Assembly (NCBI GenBank): GCA_019359245.1 | Contig: JAHHHR010000004.1 | Coordinates: 1-64,000 of the forward strand | DNA: 64,000 nt | Direction of reading: 5' to 3' | Origin: Nostoc desertorum CM1-VF14 | GTDB taxonomy: Bacteria > Cyanobacteriota > Cyanobacteriia > Cyanobacteriales > Nostocaceae | Part shown: positions 28,201 through 37,736 of the stretch, piece by piece | How the letters are laid out: every line of letters starts with the position of its first letter | Position numbering within the stretch: position 1 is the stretch's first letter | Position numbers and translations under genes: made by a program | The notes under the pieces: generated by a model | The model's database searches: none | Seen by the model: the letters and a program-made list of their open reading frames with translations, nothing else | What the model was told of the DNA's origin: nothing

Positions 28201-28300
28201 CCACTAGAAGATAAGGTAGATTTGACCTATTTTACGTCAACCTGAGATAATAGCCTCTAATTCCGCGATCGCTTCATCTTCAACAGCATTGGCTTCATCT

Positions 28301-29296
28301 CTAACTCAGTAAATCAGCACGGGGTTTAAAGGTTTCAATTTGCCGTAACTTTTCGTACAGTTCTCGTTCTTCTTGACTAATATTTTTCGGTGTAACTATT
28401 TGAATTTCCACTAATTGATCGCCACGTTTGCCATCATCGCTGGGGTAGCCTTTATTCCCTAGCCGGAATTTTTGACCAGACCTAACTCCTTGAGGAATGG
28501 TCATTTTTACAGGGCCGTCCAAAGTTGGTGCTTCTACCTGTCCTCCTAAAACTGCCTCAGTGGGAGTAACTGGTACTTGGCAAAGGATATTTAAACCATC
28601 TAGCTTAAATAATGGATGAGAATTAACGGTAATTTTTAAGTATAAATCGCCACCACCAACGCCTTGGTTCCGCAAACGGATGGTTTGACCTGTTACCATC
28701 CCTGGAGGCATACTAACTTCTAGCGATCGCCCATCTTCCAAACGAATGCGTTCATTACCACCTTGATAAGCTTTTTCTAGTGGGAGCGTTAATCTGGCTT
28801 CTATATCCCGGCGGGTAGTGCGAGGTGGGGTGCTAACTGTGTAGGCAACTTTTGTTCTGGGGGAACGAAACGGATCGCTAGCATTGCCATTACTAGCAGA
28901 CTTACTTGCCCCACCCTTATTTTTGACACCGATAACTTGATTAATAAAGCTTTCAAAGTCGGAGAATTGGCTTGGATCTACATCCTGATTGCCGTTGCTG
29001 CTAGGGTTACTCTGCCAGGTTTTAGCCTTTGGCGTCTGTTTATTGCCCGCAAAGCCTTTTTGCTTCCAGTAGCGGCTAAACTGGTCGTATTGCGATCGCT
29101 TGGCTGAGTCTGAAAGGACTTCATAAGCCTCGCCAATATCCTTAAACTTTTCCTCAGATTCTTTATTACCCGGATTCAGATCGGGGTGATATTGTCTTGC
29201 TAACCGCCGATAAACTTTTTTAATTTCCTCACCAGAGGCGTCTTTAGATACTCCTAAAATCTCGTAGTAATCACGGAAATTCGGCAAATTTTGCAT
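28301..29296 (-). CDS. dnaJ: DnaJ-type co-chaperone without zinc finger (CbpA-like)
   Basis: A 331-residue type II Hsp40. The J domain (8-73) has [19 protein letters not shown], the HPD motif in [10 protein letters not shown] and [19 protein letters not shown] Gly/Ser/Asn-rich linker follows, without CxxCxGxG zinc repeats, then the substrate-binding C-terminal domain ([51 protein letters not shown]). It lies 144 bases downstream of dnaK on the same strand, so it is probably the dedicated partner. The spacer has CTCACTCCTCACT short repeats. Confidence 0.93.
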   Translation of the reverse strand: MQNLPNFRDYYEILGVSKDASGEEIKKVYRRLARQYHPDLNPGNKESEEKFKDIGEAYEVLSDSAKRSQYDQFSRYWKQKGFAGNKQTPKAKTWQSNPSSNGNQDVDPSQFSDFESFINQVIGVKNKGGASKSASNGNASDPFRSPRTKVAYTVSTPPRTTRRDIEARLTLPLEKAYQGGNERIRLEDGRSLEVSMPPGMVTGQTIRLRNQGVGGGDLYLKITVNSHPLFKLDGLNILCQVPVTPTEAVLGGQVEAPTLDGPVKMTIPQGVRSGQKFRLGNKGYPSDDGKRGDQLVEIQIVTPKNISQEERELYEKLRQIETFKPRADLLS

Positions 29297-29440
29297 AGTC
29301 AGTTGTTTAAATTTTAGATTTTAGATTTTGGCTTAATTAGGAGTAGCGATTAATCGCGTCTGTACAGGAGTTAGGAGTTGAAAGATTTAATTTTTAACTC
29401 CTCACTCCTCACTCCTCACTTCTCACTTTTATTAGGAGTA

Positions 29441-31525
29441 TTACAACCAATCATTGTCTTCTTCGTCATCCCAGTTATCTTGGTAGCTGGGACGGGATTT
29501 GCGTGGCGGACGGCTTTGGCTTTCGTAAGAGGAAGAACGACTGTCTCGACTATAGTCTCTGCCATAGTCTTTACCGTAATCTCTGCCATAGTCCTTACTG
29601 TATGAGTCACGTTCCCGATATGTATCTCTGGGAAAGTCGCGTTCTTTATCTTTATCACCAGTAAAGATGTCACGGATTGTACCAAACAAGTCGTCATCTT
29701 CATCTTCAGCATAAGTTTCCCTGACTTCCCGATTTAGCTCATAGAGAGCATCTTGCAAATCGGCGTAGGCTTGGTCAATACCGCGATCGCTATTTTCCTG
29801 AAGACTCTCCTTCAGTTGTCGGCAAATATTATCAATTCTTTGGCGGCGGTTTCGGGCAAACTGCATACCAAATTCGAGTGCTACTTCTCTAAGCTGTCGT
29901 TCTGCTTGGAAAATCAACGCCTCTGAACGAGTCCGCTTTTCTACCCGTTCTTTACGTTCGCGATCGACATCGGCGTATTTCTGAGCATCCTGAATCATCC
30001 GATTCACTTCTGACTCGTTCAAGGTGGAAGCGCCTTGAATGGTGATACTCTGTTCTCGCCCAGTGGTTCTATCTAGGGCTGTTACCTGTAAAATACCGTT
30101 AGCATCAATATCAAATGACACCTGAACTTGGGGAATTCCTCGTGGCGCTGGGGGAATGCCATACAGCTTGAAACGCCCTAAAGACTTATTGTTTGCTGCC
30201 ATTTCCCGTTCGCCTTGGACTACGTGGATTTCCACAGTATTCTGGTTATTTTCGGACGTGGAAAAAATGTCAGAACGACGGACTGGGATGGTAGTATTGC
30301 GGGGAATGAGTTTTTTCATTACTCCGCCGATGGTTTCCAATCCCATAGAAAGGGGTGTGACATCCAAAAGCAGCACATCTTTGAGTTCGCCTGCGAGAAT
30401 GCCTGCTTGAATTGCTGCACCTACTCCTACGACTTCATCGGGATTGACGTTTTCGTTAGGTTCTATGCCAATTAAGTCCCGTACTAGCTGCTTCACCATT
30501 GGCATCCGTGTAGAACCGCCAACTAAAACCACTTCTTCAATGTCTCTGGATGAGAGTCCGGCATCTTTGAGGGCGCGTTTCACTGGTGTCCGCAATCGCC
30601 CCACCAAATCACCACACAAGCCTTCAAATTGAGAACGCGTTAGACGAGTTTCCAGATGTTTAGGGCCTTCCTGATCGGCAGCAATAAAAGGTAAGTTAAT
30701 TTCGGTGACGCTGACAGCAGAAAGCTCAATTTTGGCTTTTTCTGCCGCTTCCATCAGACGTTGTAAAGATTGTCTCTCGCGTCTTAAATCTACCCCTTCG
30801 ACTTCCAGAAATTGCTCTGCTAGCCAATCTACTATTACTTTGTCAAAGTCATTACCACCAAGTTGCGTATCTCCACTAGTAGCTTTAACTTCAAATATTC
30901 CATCGCCTACTTCTAAAATTGATACGTCAAAAGTACCGCCACCCAAGTCAAATACTAAGATAGTTTCCGTGTCACCCCGATCTAATCCATAAGCCAAAGA
31001 TGCAGCAGTTGGTTCATTGAGAATCCGCAGCACCTCTAAACCGGCAATTCTGCCAGCATCGCGGGTTGCTTGCCGTTGAGAATCATTAAAATAAGCGGGT
31101 ACTGTAATCACTGCCCCTGTTACCGGTTCACCCAAATAGCGACTAGCATCGTCGGCCAATTTCTTTAGCACCATTGCCGAAATTTCTTCTGGGGCGAAAT
31201 CCTTATTGAGCCGAGGACAAGCAACTTTAATATTACCTACTTCGTCTTTGCGGATGGTGTAGGGTACACGCTTGGAATCTGGACTAAGTTCGGCATACTT
31301 GCGCCCAATGAAGCGTTTAACTGCGAAAAAGGTATTTTGTGGATTGAGGACGGTTTGTCGCCGTGCCATTTGTCCAACCACCCTTTCGCCTTCTTTGCTA
31401 AAGCCAACTACGGAGGGGGTTGTTCGCATTCCTTCTGCATTGGCAATCACCACCGGCTTGCCACCCTCCATAACGGCGACTACTGAGTTGGTTGTACCCA
31501 AGTCGATGCCGACTACCTTGCCCAT
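29441..31525 (-). CDS. dnaK: Hsp70 chaperone DnaK with a charged repetitive tail
   Basis: A 694-residue Hsp70. The ATPase domain has [39 protein letters not shown] and [13 protein letters not shown]; the substrate-binding domain follows ([17 protein letters not shown]). The last ~70 residues are unusual: repeated Y-G-K/R-D-Y units, an SRPPRKSRP segment and a DDEEDNDWL end, instead of the EEVD-like acidic tail of standard DnaK. This, and the adjacent dnaJ, resembles the cyanobacterial DnaK3 type linked to thylakoid membranes. A ribosome site TTAGGAGAAGAG precedes the ATG. No CIRCE operator was seen upstream. Confidence 0.96.
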   Translation of the reverse strand: MGKVVGIDLGTTNSVVAVMEGGKPVVIANAEGMRTTPSVVGFSKEGERVVGQMARRQTVLNPQNTFFAVKRFIGRKYAELSPDSKRVPYTIRKDEVGNIKVACPRLNKDFAPEEISAMVLKKLADDASRYLGEPVTGAVITVPAYFNDSQRQATRDAGRIAGLEVLRILNEPTAASLAYGLDRGDTETILVFDLGGGTFDVSILEVGDGIFEVKATSGDTQLGGNDFDKVIVDWLAEQFLEVEGVDLRRERQSLQRLMEAAEKAKIELSAVSVTEINLPFIAADQEGPKHLETRLTRSQFEGLCGDLVGRLRTPVKRALKDAGLSSRDIEEVVLVGGSTRMPMVKQLVRDLIGIEPNENVNPDEVVGVGAAIQAGILAGELKDVLLLDVTPLSMGLETIGGVMKKLIPRNTTIPVRRSDIFSTSENNQNTVEIHVVQGEREMAANNKSLGRFKLYGIPPAPRGIPQVQVSFDIDANGILQVTALDRTTGREQSITIQGASTLNESEVNRMIQDAQKYADVDRERKERVEKRTRSEALIFQAERQLREVALEFGMQFARNRRQRIDNICRQLKESLQENSDRGIDQAYADLQDALYELNREVRETYAEDEDDDLFGTIRDIFTGDKDKERDFPRDTYRERDSYSKDYGRDYGKDYGRDYSRDSRSSSYESQSRPPRKSRPSYQDNWDDEEDNDWL

Positions 31526-31787
31526 GCGTTACTCTTCTCCTAAAGTGTCTTATATATTTATTATGATTGGGCGGAACTACCTCTAGCTTTGTGCTATTGG
31601 ATAAAAACACCTCAATGGTATAATAGTCTTCATTAAGGCAGTAAGCTAAGAAGTGCAGCTAGAGGAGATAGTTGCAAGACTAGGATAGCATTGACGATGA
31701 TTGGTGTGTCCAAGCAGCCTCAATTCTTGTTATCCAGCTACTTCTCTTTACGGTATCTGCAACTTTGTAAATGCACTTTCATAATAC

Positions 31788-32690
31788 TTGCTTTGCTTCT
31801 TTGATTGCCTGAAAACTTTAATATTGCCACTATTTAACCATTTGAATTTAACAGAGCGATTACAAACTTCCCTAACTGAGATTGCGCGAGAACGCGATCC
31901 TTACATGGCAACGGCTGGACATTTTTTTGTCCAAGAATACATTCGCCAGGAATTTTCTCAATGGGGGAGTGTGGAAATCCACACCTTTGAAGTCAGAGGT
32001 AAAGCTTGTAAGAACTTGATATTAAATTTACCCTCCCAAGGGAGAGGACAAAAAAAGGATTTGCCACCGATTTTAATTGGCGCTCATTATGATGGCGTTC
32101 CGGGAACAGTAGCGGCTGATGATAATGCCACTGGTGTGGCGGTGTTACTGGAATTAGCCAGAAAGTTTGCTGCCCAAGCTATAAGATATCCCTTAAAGCT
32201 AGTTGCTTTCGATATGGAAGAATACGGCTTACTGGGTAGTACTGATTATGCAGCCCTGTTGCACAAACAAAAGCAACAGCTACGCTTAATGATTTCCCTA
32301 GAAATGCTGGGCTATACCGATTCTACGCCTGGTTCCCAAAGTTACCCCCCTCCTCTGGAACGCTTCTACCCAGACAGAGGCAATTTTATTGCTTTAATTG
32401 GTAATTTGCGAACATTGCCTGACTTAATTGGCATGAGCCGTAATATTCGCAAAGCTGGCGTACCTAGTCAATGGCTACCTGTGCCGAATCGAGGTTTAAT
32501 AGTTCCTCAAACCAGACTTAGCGATCATGCACCTTTTTGGGATTTGGGTTATCCGGCAATGATGGTGACAGATACGGCATTCTTGCGAAATCCCCATTAT
32601 CACAAACCTAGTGATGCGATCGCTACTTTAAATTTAGATTTTCTGAGCGGTGTATGTGAAGGGTTGGAAATTGCAATTCGGCGGTTGTGA
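31788..32690 (+). CDS. M28 family zinc aminopeptidase-like protein
   Basis: A protein of up to 300 residues. Zinc-ligand motifs of the M28 family are present in order: IGAHYDGVPG (His, Asp), ADDNATGVAVL (bridging Asp), FDMEEYGLLGS (catalytic Glu-Glu), and near the end NPHYHKPSDAI (His). It should remove amino acids from peptide N-termini or act on a related amide. No clear signal peptide is seen. The start is unsure: the frame opens at a TTG at 31788 but conserved sequence begins near LNLTERLQ, so TTG codons at 31824 or 31842 are possible. A terminator-like hairpin follows at 32739-32775. Confidence 0.85.
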   Translation: MLCFFDCLKTLILPLFNHLNLTERLQTSLTEIARERDPYMATAGHFFVQEYIRQEFSQWGSVEIHTFEVRGKACKNLILNLPSQGRGQKKDLPPILIGAHYDGVPGTVAADDNATGVAVLLELARKFAAQAIRYPLKLVAFDMEEYGLLGSTDYAALLHKQKQQLRLMISLEMLGYTDSTPGSQSYPPPLERFYPDRGNFIALIGNLRTLPDLIGMSRNIRKAGVPSQWLPVPNRGLIVPQTRLSDHAPFWDLGYPAMMVTDTAFLRNPHYHKPSDAIATLNLDFLSGVCEGLEIAIRRL

Positions 32691-32738
32691 AAATATTAGA
32701 CATGTCCAAAAATTAAATATGCATGATCCAGAACCCTT

Positions 32739-32775
32739 GTAGAGACGTAGCACTGCTACGTCTCTACATTCTTTT
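32739..32775 (+). terminator. Hairpin with T tail after the M28 peptidase gene
   Basis: GTAGAGACGTAG (32739-32750) pairs perfectly with CTACGTCTCTAC (32756-32767) and is followed by ATTCTTTTT. The GTAGAGACG sequence also occurs as a dispersed repeat in such genomes, so it may be both. Confidence 0.7.
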
Positions 32776-32863
32776 TGACCAGATGCCCAATGCAGTTGTT
32801 ACCAATTACTACTTTGTGAGTCTGAGGATTGTACGAATTGACACGAAATAATGAGGCTGAAGA

Positions 32864-34441
32864 ATGCCAAGATCAAAAAAAGGATGCCTTAAGGATATTA
32901 AAAGTACTATGCCAGAATTACACCAATCAATTGCCCAGCATTACCACGAACGGACTAAATACAACCCTGAGACTCTCGCCTCCAAAAGTCAGCAGTTAGA
33001 CTGGGCTAAACAGCCAGTACCTTTCAAAGAATACAAAATTGGCTCTACTTTTGATCTCAAACCCTATATCCAAGAAAAAACAGAGGGATTTGCTAATAAC
33101 CCAGATGCTCAATGGTGGCAAAGACTTTCACGGTTGCTGTTTCGCAGCTATGGATTAACGGCGAGAATGCCTTCTATGGGTAGCGCGGTGTATTTACGTG
33201 CTGCTCCCAGTGCAGGCGGATTATACCCGGCCGAGGTGTATGTGGTTTCTCGTGGCACGGCGTTATTGCCACCCGGTCTATATAACTACCAGTGTCGGAC
33301 TCATTCTCTCATGCATTATTGGGAAAGTGATGTTTGGCAAACTCTCCAAGCGGCTTGTTTCTGGCATCCTTCTCTAGAAAATACCCAACTAGCAATTATT
33401 GTGACTGCGGTTTTCTATCGTTCTGCGTGGCGCTATGAAGATCGGGCTTATCGGCGGATTTTTCTAGATACAGGACACCTGTTGGGCAATATCGAGTTAG
33501 CTGGTGCGATTACTGACTATCGCCCCCATTTAATCGGCGGTTTTGTGGATGAATCGGTAAACGATCTGCTTTATATTGATCCGCAACAAGAAGGTGCGAT
33601 CGCGGTCTTACCTCTGGCAGACTTGTTAGATGTCAATCAAAATTTGCCATTGGGATGTACTGCTTTACCTTCCACCACCGAAACCAGTTATCCCGAAATT
33701 GCCGATGGTGAATTGCTGACATATTTCCATCGACACACCCAGATTCAATCAGGTGTAACTGGCAATCTCAATTTACCAACTATCAAACAAGAAAAATCTT
33801 TGGAGGATAAATATAACTTTCCTTTCTGTTTGAAAATTCCTACCACCACTGCGCCTATAGACTGGGGACAAAAACTATCAGAGTTGGAAACCACTATGTA
33901 TAAGCGACGCTCTACTCGTGCTTATAATGGTGATGATTTAACTTTCGATGAATTAAAAGGTTTACTCGATTTCACTTACCAACCGCAAAATTACATCGAC
34001 CAAAGCTTAGATATTTCTCCAGATTACTTTGATTTGAATTTAATAGAAACATTTATTGCTGTTTCCGGAGTTCAAGGATTGGATGCAGGTTGTTATTATT
34101 ACGCACCCAAAGCCCAAGAATTACGCCAAATTCGCTTTAAAAACTTTCGGCGAGAGTTACATTTTCTCTGTTTGGGGCAAGAATTAGGGCGGGATGCAGC
34201 AGCAGTGCTTTTCCATACAGCCGATTTGAAAGCTGCGATCGCACAGTATGGCGATCGCGTTTACCGTTACTTGCATATGGATGCCGGACATTTAGGACAG
34301 CGCTTGAACTTAGCCGCAATGCACCTGAATGTAGGCGTTAGTGGTATTGGTGGTTTTTTTGATGACCAAGTAAATGAAGTTTTGGGTATTCCTGCTGATG
34401 AAGCTGTTCTATATATCACGACATTGGGACGCCCCAGATAA
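32864..34441 (+). CDS. SagB/ThcOx-type nitroreductase-family protein with two tandem domains
   Basis: A 525-residue protein with two FMN-dependent oxidoreductase domains. The first (about 90-270) has LRAAPSAGGLYPAEVYVV, typical of SagB-type dehydrogenases, and DTGHLLGNIELA. The second (about 345-520) has MYKRRSTRAYNGDDLTFDEL, YLHMDAGHLGQRLNLAA and IGGFFDDQVNEVLGI. SagB-type enzymes oxidise azoline rings in some modified peptides, but many relatives act elsewhere. No cyclodehydratase or precursor gene is adjacent, so a peptide-modifying role is not supported. A second ATG at 32909 (MPELHQSIAQHY) may be the true start, since that is where the conserved sequence begins. Confidence 0.87.
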   Translation: MPRSKKGCLKDIKSTMPELHQSIAQHYHERTKYNPETLASKSQQLDWAKQPVPFKEYKIGSTFDLKPYIQEKTEGFANNPDAQWWQRLSRLLFRSYGLTARMPSMGSAVYLRAAPSAGGLYPAEVYVVSRGTALLPPGLYNYQCRTHSLMHYWESDVWQTLQAACFWHPSLENTQLAIIVTAVFYRSAWRYEDRAYRRIFLDTGHLLGNIELAGAITDYRPHLIGGFVDESVNDLLYIDPQQEGAIAVLPLADLLDVNQNLPLGCTALPSTTETSYPEIADGELLTYFHRHTQIQSGVTGNLNLPTIKQEKSLEDKYNFPFCLKIPTTTAPIDWGQKLSELETTMYKRRSTRAYNGDDLTFDELKGLLDFTYQPQNYIDQSLDISPDYFDLNLIETFIAVSGVQGLDAGCYYYAPKAQELRQIRFKNFRRELHFLCLGQELGRDAAAVLFHTADLKAAIAQYGDRVYRYLHMDAGHLGQRLNLAAMHLNVGVSGIGGFFDDQVNEVLGIPADEAVLYITTLGRPR

Positions 34442-34445
34442 AACA

Positions 34446-34490
34446 AACCGCAAATAACACAAAGATTCTTTGCGTTATTTGCGGTTCTTT
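34446..34490 (+). terminator. Strong terminator after the nitroreductase gene
   Basis: CCGCAAATAAC (34448-34458) pairs with GTTATTTGCGG (34474-34484), with an inner CAAAG/CTTTG stem, and is followed by a T-rich tail. It starts five bases after the stop codon. Confidence 0.88.
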
Positions 34491-34704
34491 CCTAACCTCA
34501 AGACTGGGGATAAATCTATGTTGCAAAAAATTTTATCTTTTTCAATTTTGCTGTCAATTTTTACAGCCACAAAAAATTGACAACCTTACAAAGATTAAGA
34601 AAAATCGGCGTTTTTTTATTTAACCCATTTTTTCACCAATATCCTTAATCAGTCAGAGTTTCATAAATACCCTGCATTCCGCCTTATTTCTGTACCTCAC
34701 GGAA

Positions 34705-34968
34705 CTAAAAACTGATATAGCTCACTTCTTCATCACAAATCGTTAGCATATCGGGACGGCAACGTTTAATGACGACTTTTATCCCTAAGGCTCCCTCGCT
34801 TTGAAGGTCCTCAATATACCCAGGGCAAGTAGTTTTCGCTTCCATAAATGTTTGAAAAGGGCCAAAATAATAGATGCAGTGAGGACGTTCAGTAATGATT
34901 TCTGCCCAGCATTCACTAGTAACTTGTTGAATCATTCTTGAAACCACAAATTTAAGTTTGTTAAACAC
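34705..34968 (-). CDS. DUF1816 family protein
   Basis: An 87-residue cyanobacterial protein: WAEIITERPHCIYYFGPF, FMEAKTTCPGYIEDLQSEGA and IKVVIKRCRPDMLTICDEE are the conserved parts of what I recall as DUF1816. The function is unknown; the family is restricted to cyanobacteria and plausibly binds another protein. It is transcribed alone. Confidence 0.8.
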   Translation of the reverse strand: MFNKLKFVVSRMIQQVTSECWAEIITERPHCIYYFGPFQTFMEAKTTCPGYIEDLQSEGALGIKVVIKRCRPDMLTICDEEVSYISF

Positions 34969-35816
34969 AAAATAAAAAGTGAGAGTAGTATTTGCTTTTT
35001 AACAGCATGACTGTTGCTCTAATGGTTAACATCTACTGAAAGCATGAGATATGTAAAATTGAATCATACTTAATGTTAAGCTTTTATGTGATCGTGCTCA
35101 CTTGCTTTCCCTCTAACCCGATCGCTTTTTATTACACGGATGGATCGGTGTACACAAACGCTTGCAAAGCGACAAAAAGGGCTAGGATGCAGATAAGATA
35201 AATATAAAATTGAGATACGCGTAATTTCCTGAAGATAGTCTAAAAACTCTTGCCCTTCATAAATTGATAAATTTGCTACATCAAAGCCAAAAAACCGTTC
35301 TTTGCAGGGCAAAATCAAGCCTTTGAAGGCATATTGCAGTTTCTTATAAGGGATTTCCAGAAATTAAATTATTCAATTTTGGGAGCGAAGATGATTGTTA
35401 GATTCTTCCTCCCCTGCTTCCTCTGCACCCCCTGCTTCCCCTGCTCGCCAAAGCAATGGGATATTTTTTTAGTTGGAAGTCCCTAACTATTTTAGTGGGA
35501 TGCCGTTAGGAGATAAATTCAACAATAGGCGATACCTTCTCTGCGGTATGCTACGCAAACGCACAATATGCCGCAGACAGATGGTTTGTGTAGCTTGATG
35601 CTAACGCGAACAGGTATATGGTGGATCTCAAATTTCGGTTAGACATCACACAGTTTTTTGTGACCTATATAACTTCTGTTTAACATTTAAGTCTACGTGG
35701 AAGCAAGCAGGTTGTAATTAAGTCGGTCAATGACCAACTTAAGAATATTTGTTAAGTCAAACACTCAATTCATCGGAGTGTACTCAATTTTATAGTTAAC
35801 CTTTTAGCTAGACTAG
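34969..35816. other. Intergenic region with a MITE-like repeat and no secure gene
   Basis: A minus-strand open frame at 35076-35318 has no ribosome site or family and was not accepted. The MITE-like block (35342-35490) is listed separately. At about 35529-35563 is a repeat of the CGATACCTTCTCTGCGGTAT type. The stretch 35640-35810 has nothing I can name. Confidence 0.5.
35342..35490. repeat. MITE-like element with imperfect terminal inverted repeats
   Basis: AGGGATTTCCA (35349-35359) and TGGAAGTCCCT (35474-35484) are inverted repeats with 10 of 11 matches. Between them is a block with AATTAAATTATTCAATT and CCCCTGCTTCCTCTGCACCC-type short repeats. A related piece, GGGACATCCAAGAATTAAAT then TACTCAATT, appears at about 59342-59372. 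There is no coding capacity. Mobility is inferred from the ends and the second partial copy. Confidence 0.55.
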
Positions 35817-36734
35817 TCACTTAGACTCCCTTGTCACCCGGTAAGGAATTTGGGTTTGGTAGTGTCGCCATTTTTCCTGCTGACGCGCTCTTTTGTCCTC
35901 AGTGAGGCTATCAAAACAATAGGGACAGGAGATACCTTGCTCATACTTTGAAGACACTTTATCTTCTTCAGAAATCGGACGTCCACAACAGAAACATAGC
36001 TCATAACTTCCTTCCTCTAACCCATGACTGACAGCTACCCGCTCGTCAAAGACAAAACATTCCCCTTTCCATAAACTTTCCTGTGCTGGAACTTCTTGTA
36101 AATACTTGAGAATGCCGCCCTTGAGATGATAGACTTCTGCAAAGCCTTGGGCAAGCATGAAGGATGAAGCTTTTTCACAGCGAATGCCACCCGTACAAAA
36201 CAGAGCAACCTTTTTGTGTTTAGTTGGGTCGAGGTGGTGTAGCACATAATCTGGAAATTCCCGGAATGAGTTAGTTTGCGGATTTTCTGCTCCTTGGAAA
36301 GTACCGATATTCACCTCATAATCATTGCGGGTGTCAATAACAGTTACTTCTGGATCACAAATCAAATCATTCCATTCTTGGGGACTTACATAAGTGCCAA
36401 CTTGTTCATTTGGGTCAATTTCAGGCAATCCCAAAGTAACAATTTCTTGCTTCAACCGCACCTTCATCCGCTCAAAGGGTGGGGTTTCGGTATGGGACTC
36501 CTTGTATTCTAAGTCTGCTAGACGAGGATCAGTACGCAAAAACCTGAGAACGGAATCAATCGCCTGACGCGAACCTGCGATTGTACCATTAATGCCTTCT
36601 TGTGCCAGCAAAATCGTCCCCTTGACACCTTGTGCTTGGCAGTAAGACAGCAAAGGATCTCGTTTATCGGCAAAATCTGGCAGCTTGACAAATTTATACA
36701 GTGCTGCAACAACTTGGATATTTTCTGGCTTCAT
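35817..36734 (-). CDS. trhO: Oxygen-dependent tRNA uridine(34) hydroxylase (rhodanese family)
   Basis: A 305-residue protein of the former UPF0176/YceA family, which forms 5-hydroxyuridine at position 34 of certain tRNAs. The N-terminal domain has [16 protein letters not shown]; the rhodanese domain has [24 protein letters not shown] and the catalytic Cys loop [12 protein letters not shown]; the C-terminal part carries CFCCGRPIS and CPYC, likely metal-binding Cys pairs. The length is normal. It lies just before tRNA-Ala on the opposite strand, probably by chance. Confidence 0.93.
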   Translation of the reverse strand: MKPENIQVVAALYKFVKLPDFADKRDPLLSYCQAQGVKGTILLAQEGINGTIAGSRQAIDSVLRFLRTDPRLADLEYKESHTETPPFERMKVRLKQEIVTLGLPEIDPNEQVGTYVSPQEWNDLICDPEVTVIDTRNDYEVNIGTFQGAENPQTNSFREFPDYVLHHLDPTKHKKVALFCTGGIRCEKASSFMLAQGFAEVYHLKGGILKYLQEVPAQESLWKGECFVFDERVAVSHGLEEGSYELCFCCGRPISEEDKVSSKYEQGISCPYCFDSLTEDKRARQQEKWRHYQTQIPYRVTRESK

Positions 36735-36805
36735 CCCTTTGGTAATTGAACAATATAAGTTACAATAACAACGGCAATCAAAGTTACCGACTATTTTAAT
36801 TTTAT

Positions 36806-36878
36806 GGGGGTTTAGCTCAGTTGGTAGAGCGCCTGCTTTGCAAGCAGGATGTCAGCGGTTCGAGTCCGCTAACCTCCA
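36806..36878 (+). tRNA. tRNA-Ala (anticodon UGC)
   Basis: A 73-base cloverleaf. The acceptor stem GGGGGTT pairs with AACCTCC (one G-U), the D arm is GCTCAGTTGGTAGAGC, the anticodon arm CCTGC-TTTGCAA-GCAGG has anticodon TGC, and the T arm AGCGG-TTCGAGT-CCGCT is perfect. CCA is not fully encoded: the acceptor ends with A and then TT. Confidence 0.96.
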
Positions 36879-37181
36879 TTAGATATAATTTATCTTACAT
36901 TTGCGATACTTACGGTCGTCACTGGCTTGTACTGAGCTTGTCCTGAGCGTTATCCCCTTGGGGAAGCAAACCACGCGCAGCATCTGGTAGAGAAGTGCAG
37001 GCTACGCCTACGCACATATAATATCAATCAAACCTCTATTCTTTATAAAGTAATGGGGTTATTTTACTTTGTAGGCAATGGACATTTAGTTTACTTATTG
37101 GGAAAAGCCAAATGTGCAGCGATTAAGTATTGCTACAATAAACGTCTTAGTTGGCATCATTAAAAACTACTCAATTAAAGT
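36879..37181. other. Spacer with dispersed repeats
   Basis: The region 36916-37016 is built of repeat modules (GTACTGAGCTTGTCCTGAGC, CCACGCGCAGCATCTGGTAG, GGCTACGCCTACGC). The rest is AT-rich and unassigned. Confidence 0.55.
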
Positions 37182-37208
37182 TTGGGTTCTACCTACTTAG
37201 GGGGTTGT

Positions 37209-37655
37209 TTGAAAAAGCGTCCATTGGGATTAGTGGCAATTGTTCTCTACAAATCATTTGTCGCGTTGCTGCTTATGTTTACTTCACTCACTTTATTATT
37301 GGCATTAAAAAATTATCACACTCTAGAGATTTTTTCAAAAAATTATGTTTTAGAAGGTAAATCGATAATTATTGATTGGCTTTTAAAAGAAGTTCTGAAC
37401 TTAAATCCCCGAACCTTAGCATTTAGCGGTATTGGAGCAGGTGTCTATGCTATTGTTACTAGTATTGAAGCCGTTGGTTTATGGTACGAAAAGCGTTGGG
37501 CACATATCTTGGTATTGGGACTTGTCGGCATCAGTATTCCACCAGAGGTTTATGAATTAATTCGGGGAATATCTGTTATAAAAACATTGATTTTTTTGTT
37601 GAACTTAGTAGTATTTGGCTATTTACTCCGCAATTTTCCTAAACATCCAAATTAA
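37209..37655 (+). CDS. DUF2127-like membrane protein
   Basis: A membrane protein of about 148 residues with four hydrophobic segments (VAIVLYKSFVALLLMFTSLTLLL first). KKRPLGLVAIVLYKSF at the start and IEAVGLWYEKRWAHILVLG in the middle fit the DUF2127 family. A TTG at 37209, preceded by TAGGGGG, gives a start at LKKRPLGL, the usual beginning; an upstream TTG at 37182 is in frame. The function is unknown. The acyltransferase gene follows on the same strand 81 bases later. Confidence 0.72.
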   Translation: MKKRPLGLVAIVLYKSFVALLLMFTSLTLLLALKNYHTLEIFSKNYVLEGKSIIIDWLLKEVLNLNPRTLAFSGIGAGVYAIVTSIEAVGLWYEKRWAHILVLGLVGISIPPEVYELIRGISVIKTLIFLLNLVVFGYLLRNFPKHPN

Positions 37656-37736
37656 TTTTTTATTTGATTCTTTGGGTCAACACGAAACTAAGACCTCACG
37701 TTGTACAATCGCTAGAAATACAATCTGGAGAGCGAC

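Noticed and set aside
28201..28300. Possible short acidic peptide frame between dnaJ and the DUF3800 gene (DEANAVEDEAIAELEAI)
   Set aside because: Too short and without a start; may be a remnant of an antitoxin-like gene.
35076..35318. 80-residue minus-strand frame (ILPCKERFFGFDV, FLDYLQEI)
   Set aside because: The upstream extension FLEIPYKKLQYAF looks slightly protein-like and might be a gene remnant, but there is no start site, family or conserved motif I can name.
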